Shown piece after piece: positions 58,467 through 64,000 of a stretch of 64,000 nucleotides of DNA (its first letter is position 1; every line of letters begins with the position of its first letter). A program made the position numbers and the translations under genes. A model generated the notes under the pieces. It was not told where the DNA came from, did no database searches, and saw only the letters and a list, made by a program, of their open reading frames with translations. This DNA comes from Sporosarcina sp. HYO08 (GTDB taxonomy: Bacteria > Bacillota > Bacilli > Bacillales_A > Planococcaceae): assembly GCF_001563475.1 (NCBI RefSeq), contig NZ_LPUT01000029.1, positions 1-64,000 of the forward strand, in the 5' to 3' direction.

Positions 58467-58680
58467 CTCTTGTATGAGCTAGTGCTTGTTTCGGCGTTGC
58501 AAAACTTTTAATCTTGCCGAATGATAGGCCTAGATTGACCATTGTTTGGGCAATGGCCGGCGAAATACCGCTTGTCATTGCCTGAATGCCTAGTAAGGAG
58601 AATGTTTTAAACAAATAGTAAAGCTGTTGTACGACAAACGTGTCTGTCGTCTCCAATCCCGATAAAACAACAATCTTACA
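58450..58680 (-). pseudogene. C-terminal remnant of an RsbR-type STAS protein
   Basis: In frame from about 58680 the minus strand encodes IVVLSGLETTDTFVVQQLYY, then LLGIQAMTSGISPAIAQTMV and NLGLSFGKIKSFATPKQAL. This is the second half of an RsbR-type STAS domain (normally preceded by about 40 more STAS residues and a sensor domain). A TAG lies in frame immediately upstream, inside the exonuclease gene end, and no ribosome site precedes the TTG at 58656. I read it as a decayed stressosome gene fragment; a functional mini-protein is less likely. Confidence 0.6.
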
Positions 58681-59578
58681 CTTCTAAAATATTTCGGCCA
58701 AATAGTGAATCTGCCTGTCTGACGATTAGAGAATATCCTTCTTTTTCTATAGCTGCTCTTATGCTTCCGTCAAATGTCGGGATTTCCAATTCTTCCAGTG
58801 AATCATTCAAATCCAGTTGACAATGAATCTCGGCAAGTTTTCTAGATAACAGAAGCATCTCCTGATCCTGGGCAATTTTCTTTTGCATCGCTGGACTTAA
58901 TTGTTCGAGTGCAGCTAATACCCCTTCCACTGTACCGTATTCTTTAATGAGCTTTAAAGCCGTTTTCGGACCAATGCCTTTGACACCCGGATAGCCGTCG
59001 CTTGCATCTCCGGTAAACGCTTTTTTATCAATAAATTGGACTGGTTGAATGCCATACTCCTCCACGAATCGTTCATCTGTATACAGATCATAAACGGTAT
59101 ACCCCTTTTTCGTAAAAGCAATCTGAGTGCCCGGTCTCAATAACTGCAATAAGTCTTTATCTCCAGACACGATCGTTATATCTGCCTTACCACCCCACGT
59201 ATGAACGAATGAACCAATTAAATCATCCGCTTCCATTCCTTCAATCCCATAACTTTTCCATCCCAACAGTTCCGACACGCTCCGCGCCATATCAAACTGC
59301 GGTACGAGTTCCGGTGCAGGGGCAGGACGATTCGCTTTATATCCGTCAAACAAATCATTCCGGAATGTATGAGCCCCCATATCCCAGCACACTGCCATAT
59401 GCGTCGGCTTAAAAATAGAGGCCGCCGTCATCGCATGTCGGGCAAATCCTTGTACGCCATTTGTCGGTACGCCTTTTTCATTTGGCATATAATGCCCCAT
59501 CGCAGACGTAGCAAAAAAAGAACGGAACAAGAGTGCCATTCCGTCTATGAGTAAAATATGTGGTTTCTCTTGTGTCAT
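58676..59578 (-). CDS. ypcP: 5'-3' exonuclease (YpcP type)
   Basis: The 300-residue protein matches the 5' nuclease domain of DNA polymerase I: LLIDGMALLFRSFFA, EGMEADDLIGSFV, TIVSGDKDLLQLL with acidic metal ligands, and the helix-hairpin-helix FTGDASDGYPGVKGIGPKTA. It processes flapped or RNA-primed DNA in replication and repair. TGGAGGAA precedes the ATG. The end of the gene abuts the STAS remnant. Confidence 0.92.
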   Translation of the reverse strand: MTQEKPHILLIDGMALLFRSFFATSAMGHYMPNEKGVPTNGVQGFARHAMTAASIFKPTHMAVCWDMGAHTFRNDLFDGYKANRPAPAPELVPQFDMARSVSELLGWKSYGIEGMEADDLIGSFVHTWGGKADITIVSGDKDLLQLLRPGTQIAFTKKGYTVYDLYTDERFVEEYGIQPVQFIDKKAFTGDASDGYPGVKGIGPKTALKLIKEYGTVEGVLAALEQLSPAMQKKIAQDQEMLLLSRKLAEIHCQLDLNDSLEELEIPTFDGSIRAAIEKEGYSLIVRQADSLFGRNILEV

Positions 59579-59872
59579 TTGTTAAAATTCCTCCAATATC
59601 TCGTCGCATCCCTCTATCCTTATTTTAGCATACACGATTGTTTAATAGTTAAGCCAGATATTACTTATCCAGAAATTTCAAATAACATACGTATATTAGG
59701 AGATAATTCACTGTGAAGAAAGTACTGTTTTTAATTTGATCTCTATCTGATCTGATTAAATGCACTGCGCATATTTACTTCCTTCAATTCCCCCATTCAT
59801 CAATAGGTATACCCATTCCTTTTTAATACCCCATGCATACACTACATCGAACCACCTAGAAGGAGTGAGCGA
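59579..59872. other. Intergenic region before the repeat-rich protein gene
   Basis: 294 bases between divergent genes. A+T-rich, no open gene, no strong hairpin. CATACACTA at 59836-59844 resembles a sigma-K -10 element (CATANNNTA) 29 bases before the start codon, but no AC -35 at the proper distance is present, so the match may be chance. Confidence 0.4.
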
Positions 59873-60658
59873 ATGGTTAATATGCAGCCGTCTGGGCAAG
59901 ATGGGCAGATGTGGTTCCCTAAGTTACCAGAAGGATATGAGGAAAGGCAGGAGCAGATGATGCATAGTTATGCAAATTGGCAAGGAATGCCCGGCATGGC
60001 AATGACAGAATGGCACGGCATGCCTGATATGGATCCGTCGGGAATGGGCATGCAAGGAATGGAAATGCCTGGTATGGAAATGGCAGCGGCTTATCCGCAC
60101 GAAGAGATGTCTGGCATGCAAATGCCTGAAATGTCGAATTGGCATGGGATGGAACATATGGAAATGGTTAACCAACCACGTTGGCATGGTAACCCCGATC
60201 CGCCGTCACCGTTCGGAGGACCTGGATTTGGACCGCCGCACGGGGGACCCGAATTCGGACCGCCAATGCATGGGGGGCCTGGATTTGGACCACCGCATGG
60301 GGGACCCGGATTTGGACCGCCAATGCATGGAGGGCCTGGATTTGGACCGCCGCATGGAGGGCATGGGCAGGGGGGACATGGAGGACATGGCCAACACGCA
60401 CAACCGCCTTCATCACCGCCGCCGTTCCATACACCTAGTTTCCCAACTCACCAAACCTTTGCGGTAGATCCGGGTGCTATTCGCGGATGTCTATACCGGT
60501 TTACGTATGTTTGGTTATCCAGACGGAACGGTTTTTGGTTTTATCCCGTATTTGTAGGCCGCAGATCTGTTGCCGGTTATCGTTGGAATAGCCGCCGCCG
60601 TAGATGGGAATATACAGGGATAGATTTGAACCAAATTATTCGTTTCACTTGTTCTTGA
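59873..60658 (+). CDS. Met/His-rich, Gly-Pro-repeat protein with conserved-looking C-terminal module (unrecognised)
   Basis: A 261-residue protein in three parts. Residues 1-105 are rich in Met, Trp and His (GMPGMAMTEWHGMPDMDPSG). Residues about 113-175 are Gly-Pro-Phe-His repeats (GGPGFGPPHGGPEFGPPMHG), coded by a 57-base DNA repeat. Residues 200-261 form a Cys-containing basic/aromatic module (GCLYRFTYVWLSRRNGFWFY, then GIDLNQIIRFTC) that looks like a folded or surface-attachment domain. No signal peptide. AAGGAGTGAGCGA precedes the ATG. Composition suggests a spore-coat or metal-binding surface protein; that is inference. Confidence 0.7.
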   Translation: MVNMQPSGQDGQMWFPKLPEGYEERQEQMMHSYANWQGMPGMAMTEWHGMPDMDPSGMGMQGMEMPGMEMAAAYPHEEMSGMQMPEMSNWHGMEHMEMVNQPRWHGNPDPPSPFGGPGFGPPHGGPEFGPPMHGGPGFGPPHGGPGFGPPMHGGPGFGPPHGGHGQGGHGGHGQHAQPPSSPPPFHTPSFPTHQTFAVDPGAIRGCLYRFTYVWLSRRNGFWFYPVFVGRRSVAGYRWNSRRRRWEYTGIDLNQIIRFTCS

Positions 60659-60707
60659 TATAGGGAACATGTATTATAGTACCTATTCACTTTTGACTGA
60701 AACAAGT

Positions 60708-60743
60708 AAAAATCGAATCCGTTGTACTAGGATTCGATTTTTT
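60708..60743 (+). terminator. Terminator after the repeat-rich gene
   Basis: AAAAATCGAATCC pairs with GGATTCGATTTTT around a nine-base loop, followed by T. Confidence 0.88.
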
Positions 60744-60818
60744 ATTTGTGGATGCGTTTGATTCGACTGCATGATGGGAATGAGCAGTGTATAGAACTTT
60801 GGCATGCTTTTTATAATA

Positions 60819-60847
60819 TTGGACACATTAGGTTAAAAGTGTAAATT
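60819..60847 (+). promoter_or_regulatory. Promoter of the BCCT transporter gene
   Basis: TTGGAC (60819-60824), 17-base spacer and TAAATT (60842-60847), about 25 bases before the start codon. Confidence 0.55.
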
Positions 60848-60872
60848 ATCTTAATGAAACTTAGGTGATGAA

Positions 60873-62393
60873 ATGAAAAAAGTCTCAAATGTGTTTTGGA
60901 TCGCAGCTGGGCTTGTGGTGCTCGCTTTGTTGTACGGTGTATTTGCACCCCAAAGCTTTGAAGCTGTGACCAATAACATGAAAAACTTTATAACGTCTGC
61001 ATTTGGTTGGTACTATTTGCTAGTAGTTACTGGTATCGTTTTTTTCTGCTTCTTCTTTATTGTGAGTCCAATTGGGCAGATTACACTAGGGAAACCGGAC
61101 GAAAAACCGGAATATTCCCGAACAAGCTGGTTTGCAATGCTTTTCTCCGCCGGCATGGGCATTGGACTCGTCTTCTGGGGTGCTGCAGAACCGCTTTCGC
61201 ATTTTGCGATTAGCCCTGCAACTGAGCAACCGGGCACAGAGGCCGCGTTCCGCGAATCTATGCGCTTCACATTTTTCCACTGGGGTATCCATGCATGGGC
61301 AATCTATGCTGTCGTTGCCATGTCACTCGCCTATTTCCAATTCCGCGAAGACGCACCGGGGTTAATCTCCTCTACCCTGCGACCGATTTTCGGTGATAAA
61401 ATCAATGGACCATTCGGAACGACTGTTAACGTACTTGCAGTTTTCGCCACAGTCGTCGGTGTTGCGACTACCCTTGGCTTTGGTGCCATTCAAATTAATG
61501 GTGGACTTGCTTACTTATTTGGCATCCCTAATAGCTTTTCAGTTCAAATGATCATTATTAGCGTTGTAACAGTCCTTTTCATTATCTCTGCATGGTCCGG
61601 GTTAGGAAAAGGGATTAAGTACTTATCAAATGCGAATCTGGTGCTGGCCGTTATTTTATTAATGCTCGTCATTATCCTTGGTCCTACGTTATTAATTTTT
61701 GATACTTTTACCGATACGATCGGTCAGTATTTGCAAAACTTGCCGCGCATGAGTTTTAGATCCGCGCCATTGGATGATGTTAATCGTGCTTGGATTAATG
61801 GTTGGACAATCTTCTATTGGGCTTGGTGGATTTCTTGGGCGCCATTCGTTGGGATTTTCATCGCACGCGTCTCACGCGGTCGAACGATTCGTGAATTTTT
61901 AGTTGGTGTTTTACTATTGCCAACGTTACTCAGCTTTTTCTGGTTCTCCGTTTTCGGCGCCACGGCAATGGATGTACAACTAAAAGGGACAGACCTTTCT
62001 GGGTTGAAGACTGAGGAAACGTTATTTGCGGTCTTCCACGAAATGCCGATGTCTATGCTGCTGTCGATTGTTGCAATCTTGCTCATTGCTATTTTCTTCA
62101 TTACATCTGCTGACTCCGCAACGTTTGTTCTTGGCATGCAGACAACGTACGGTTCATTGACGCCGCCAAATACTGTTAAATTAACATGGGGTGTTGCACA
62201 AGCCGCCATTGCCATGATTCTTTTATCCGCCAATGGACTAACAGCATTGCAAAACGCACTCATTATTGCCGCGTTGCCCTTTTCCTTTATCATGATCTTA
62301 ATGATGATCTCACTATATAAAGCGCTCGATAAGGAAAGAAAAGAATTAGGGCTTATGGTACGCCCTTATGAAAAGCGAAGAAAAATTAAATAG
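60873..62393 (+). CDS. BCCT family glycine betaine/choline/carnitine transporter
   Basis: The 506-residue, twelve-helix protein has the betaine-type sodium motif [20 protein letters not shown] and the aromatic helix [21 protein letters not shown] that lines the substrate site. These favour sodium-coupled uptake of glycine betaine or a related osmoprotectant. Terminal loops are short; the C-terminal tail ([20 protein letters not shown]) is basic, as in osmosensing members. TTAGGTGATGAA precedes the ATG. Single gene. Confidence 0.88.
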   Translation: MKKVSNVFWIAAGLVVLALLYGVFAPQSFEAVTNNMKNFITSAFGWYYLLVVTGIVFFCFFFIVSPIGQITLGKPDEKPEYSRTSWFAMLFSAGMGIGLVFWGAAEPLSHFAISPATEQPGTEAAFRESMRFTFFHWGIHAWAIYAVVAMSLAYFQFREDAPGLISSTLRPIFGDKINGPFGTTVNVLAVFATVVGVATTLGFGAIQINGGLAYLFGIPNSFSVQMIIISVVTVLFIISAWSGLGKGIKYLSNANLVLAVILLMLVIILGPTLLIFDTFTDTIGQYLQNLPRMSFRSAPLDDVNRAWINGWTIFYWAWWISWAPFVGIFIARVSRGRTIREFLVGVLLLPTLLSFFWFSVFGATAMDVQLKGTDLSGLKTEETLFAVFHEMPMSMLLSIVAILLIAIFFITSADSATFVLGMQTTYGSLTPPNTVKLTWGVAQAAIAMILLSANGLTALQNALIIAALPFSFIMILMMISLYKALDKERKELGLMVRPYEKRRKIK

Positions 62394-62559
62394 TTTTTTG
62401 ATGACAGCTGCTCCCCGATTTGGGTACGGTTGTCATCAAAAAAAAACGACCCATCTTGTTATTTAGGTTCTTCTGAACATTTTCAACTTGCAATTATACC
62501 GAATTACATGTACAGTCATAGTAATTGAACATATACTTATTTCAAAACTTTGAAGTAAG
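62394..62559. other. Intergenic region with dapA leader promoter
   Basis: It holds an inverted repeat GATGACA/TGTCATC at 62400-62440 with A- and T-runs on the wrong sides for a classic terminator, and a promoter at 62488-62516: TTGCAA, 17-base spacer, TACAGT, leading into the lysine riboswitch. No gene is seen. Confidence 0.5.
62488..62516 (+). promoter_or_regulatory. Promoter of the dapA leader
   Basis: TTGCAA (62488-62493), 17-base spacer and TACAGT (62511-62516); transcription would begin about 35 bases before the riboswitch helix P1. Confidence 0.55.
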
Positions 62560-62729
62560 GATAGAGGCGCAAAGACCATTAGTACACAATTAGAGGATGA
62601 TGAGATCCTGTGAAGGTTGTAGAAAGGGGAATTTGCCGAAGTGGAGAGAACCTCATTGTCTCGAAGCTGGTTCTGGGTTGAATAAGCTCAGGATTGTCAT
62701 ATAGGTAACTATATGGAGGGCTATCTTAC
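62555..62729 (+). promoter_or_regulatory. Lysine riboswitch (L-box) upstream of dapA
   Basis: The leader has GATAGAGGCGCAAAGACCATTAGT, then TTTGCCGAAGTGG, a CTCATTGTCTCGAAGCTGG-type segment, TTGTCATATAGGTAACTATA and GGAGGGCTATC closing P1 with GATAG. Order and sequence agree with the lysine riboswitch family. Lysine would reduce expression of dapA through the terminator at 62754-62784. Confidence 0.93.
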
Positions 62730-62753
62730 GCTAAGAAATAAACGATTATTTCA

Positions 62754-62784
62754 AAGCAACAACGACCCCTCGTTGTTGCTTTTT
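62754..62784 (+). terminator. Riboswitch-linked terminator before dapA
   Basis: AAGCAACAACGA pairs with TCGTTGTTGCTT around CCCC, followed by TTT. Confidence 0.92.
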
Positions 62785-62856
62785 GCGTTCATTTACAAAT
62801 TGCCCTTCTCCCTCTATTTTATTTATAAAAATAAACGAATAGGATGTGGAGAAAAA

Positions 62857-63741
62857 ATGAATTTCGGACAAATTGTAACAGCTATGGTGACGCCTTTTGA
62901 TGAACAGTTAGACATTGATTTTGAAGCGACAAGAAACTTGATTGAGTATTTGATCGCCAACGGGACAGACAGTTTAGTCGTATCAGGCACAACAGGGGAA
63001 TCTCCGACATTAACGACCGAGGAAAAAGTGGAATTATTCAAATTCACGGTAGATGTTGTAAATGGAAGAGTGCCGGTCATTGCGGGGACAGGCTCGAATG
63101 ACACAAGAGCATCCGTCAAACTAACAAAGTTAGCGGAAGAAACGGGTGTCGATGCAGTGATGCTTGTCGTTCCATACTATAACAAGCCATGCCAGGAAGG
63201 AATGTACCAACACTTCAAAACAATTGCGGAGTCCACTTCTTTACCCGTCATGCTCTACAATGTGCCGGGAAGAACGGTCGCAAGTATTGATGTCGACACA
63301 GTCGTACGCCTTGCCGAAATCCCAAACATCGTTGCCATCAAAGAAGCGAGCGGCGATTTGGATGCTATGGCCGAAATTATTGAACGGACGCCAAGAGGTT
63401 TTGCTTTGTACAGCGGTGACGATGGTTTGACATTACCAGTCCTAACGATCGGCGGCGCAGGCATCGTTTCTGTTACGTCCCATATTCTTGGAAATGAAAT
63501 GCAAACGATGATGCGAAATTTCAAAATCGGCCATCTCGATGAGGCAGCTAAAGACCATCGCAAACTACTGCCAGCGATGAACGCACTTTTCGCGGCTCCA
63601 AACCCATCGCCTGTAAAAGCGGCACTGAACCTGAAAGGAATTCCGGTTGGCGGCGTCCGCTTGCCAATGCTTCCGTTGAACGATGAACAACTTCGTTCGC
63701 TAAAGCAGACTTTGACTAACTATGATGAAGTGACGGTTTAA
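62857..63741 (+). CDS. dapA: 4-hydroxy-tetrahydrodipicolinate synthase
   Basis: The 294-residue TIM-barrel aldolase condenses pyruvate with aspartate semialdehyde, the first step specific to lysine and dipicolinate. Seen: VSGTTGESPTLT, YYNKPCQEGMYQHF, YNVPGRTVASIDV and the Schiff-base lysine in IVAIKEASGDLD. The start at 62857 (MNFGQIVTAMVTPFDE) follows GTGGAG; a much longer upstream frame crosses the riboswitch terminator and is not coding. Expression is under the lysine riboswitch. Confidence 0.96.
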   Translation: MNFGQIVTAMVTPFDEQLDIDFEATRNLIEYLIANGTDSLVVSGTTGESPTLTTEEKVELFKFTVDVVNGRVPVIAGTGSNDTRASVKLTKLAEETGVDAVMLVVPYYNKPCQEGMYQHFKTIAESTSLPVMLYNVPGRTVASIDVDTVVRLAEIPNIVAIKEASGDLDAMAEIIERTPRGFALYSGDDGLTLPVLTIGGAGIVSVTSHILGNEMQTMMRNFKIGHLDEAAKDHRKLLPAMNALFAAPNPSPVKAALNLKGIPVGGVRLPMLPLNDEQLRSLKQTLTNYDEVTV

Positions 63742-63753
63742 TCACCGAAAGAT

Positions 63754-63882
63754 CGGGTTGTCCCAAAAGCGTCTCTAAAAGTGCCTGGCACCGCTAAACA
63801 CTGTCAAAATATAGTATCATTTTTCAATGACGATACTATATTTAGTGTGCAATGGTGCCAGGCACTTTGTTTTACAACAGCT
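63754..63882. repeat. Long palindromic repeat element (repeat D)
   Basis: AGTGCCTGGCACC (63780-63792) pairs with GGTGCCAGGCACT (63854-63866); TAAACACT and AATATAGTATC pair with GATACTATATT and AGTGT inside. The outer arms GGTTGTCC and ACAACAGC resemble the ends of the short elements at 7456 and 14698. It is the same family as the element at 24140-24253 and lies between dapA and a converging gene. Confidence 0.75.
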
Positions 63883-63892
63883 CCATCTTTAA

Positions 63893-64000
63893 CTATTCTG
63901 TCGAGATTTCAGTATCGCGCGATCCGCGAATGTCAGTTTCTTTCATTTCCGTCGGATAGAACACGATAAAGTTACCGTGATTCAAAGAAGCTATTTTCTT
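63893..64000 (-). CDS. C-terminal end of an unidentified protein (partial)
   Basis: On the minus strand an open frame runs from the window edge to a TAG at 63893, encoding 35 residues: KIASLNHGNFIVFYPTEMKE, then TDIRGSRDTEISTE. The frame has good codon use and a soluble, protein-like composition, and it ends just beyond the repeat element, as a convergent gene would. I cannot name the family from so short a piece. Confidence 0.5.
   Translation of the reverse strand, partial: KKIASLNHGNFIVFYPTEMKETDIRGSRDTEISTE

Noticed and set aside
59836-59844. Sigma-K promoter for the repeat-rich protein
   Set aside because: Only the CATANNNTA -10-like motif is present; no AC -35 at proper spacing and it is close to the start codon.
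60168-60467. Long open frames overlapping the repeat-rich gene in other frames
   Set aside because: They are by-products of the Gly-Pro-His repeats; none has a ribosome site or independent conservation signal.
59873-60658. CRISPR or phage-like repeats
   Set aside because: The 57-base repeats are contiguous, in frame and coding, with no spacers.
62400-62450. Terminator after the BCCT gene
   Set aside because: GATGACA/TGTCATC is flanked by T on the 5' side and A on the 3' side, the wrong arrangement on both strands for a classic intrinsic terminator; kept only as an inverted repeat.
62713-62856. N-terminal extension of dapA upstream of 62857
   Set aside because: It passes through riboswitch helix P1 and the leader terminator; homologues start at the ATG at 62857 which has GTGGAG.

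Overview
The window looks like chromosomal DNA of a low-to-moderate G+C, endospore-forming Bacillales bacterium, probably a Planococcaceae member such as Sporosarcina. This rests on strong Shine-Dalgarno sites, sigma-A promoters, a YunB sporulation gene, Gly-rich coat-like proteins, lysine and SAM riboswitches, and long runs of genes in the same order as the Bacillus subtilis yug-yui-yum-yut-yun-yur(suf)-yus region. I see no transposase, integrase, phage module or CRISPR array.

Layout. 1-448: the 5' tip of a 16S rRNA gene reading out of the window, with two tandem rrn promoters. 449-4884: DMT transporter, MgtC-like protein, CDF metal transporter, iron alcohol dehydrogenase, DUF378 protein. 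4897-10515: arginine/ornithine catabolism (rocA, rocD, rocG) divergent from a degenerate RocR-like regulator. 10545-18911: YugI, a 723-residue membrane protein with a sigma-factor-like head, an NSS transporter, YugE, PatB, a lipoprotein cyclophilin and an MFS pump. 18930-28396: two Gly-rich paralogues, PepA, YuiD, YuiB, two NDH-2-like flavoproteins around small Fe-S/thiol proteins (YutM, YutI, YuzD, YuzB), YutE, YutD and LipA. 28558-33567: a complete Liv-type ABC importer with a long leader. 33636-35586: a NhaC-family carrier behind a lysine riboswitch (LysW-like). 35592-39507: yunB-yunD-yunE-yunF. 39731-45000: the suf Fe-S assembly operon. 45177-50239: a dicarboxylate-type symporter and a SAM-riboswitch-controlled methionine ABC importer with two MetQ lipoproteins. 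50236-57333: YusE, YusF, GcvH, YusI and the fadN-fadA-fadE beta-oxidation operon behind a FadR-type operator. 57500-64000: thioredoxin, C39-like protein, STAS remnant, 5'-3' exonuclease, repeat-rich Met/His/Gly/Pro protein, BCCT transporter, lysine-riboswitch-controlled dapA and the end of one more gene.

How it fits together. Amino-acid economy dominates: arginine/ornithine breakdown to glutamate and 2-oxoglutarate, branched-chain-type uptake, lysine uptake and synthesis under two separate lysine riboswitches, and methionine uptake under a SAM riboswitch. Fe-S and lipoate chemistry (suf, YutM, YutI, LipA, GcvH) forms a second theme.

The least ordinary items are the membrane-tethered sigma-like protein (11052-13223); the RocR-like regulator that has lost GAFTGA, a normal Walker B and its arginine-finger region, and faces two 19-bp inverted repeats; a dispersed palindromic repeat family built on GTGCCTGGCAC; a 126-bp element with terminal inverted repeats; and a possible leader peptide in front of the Liv operon.
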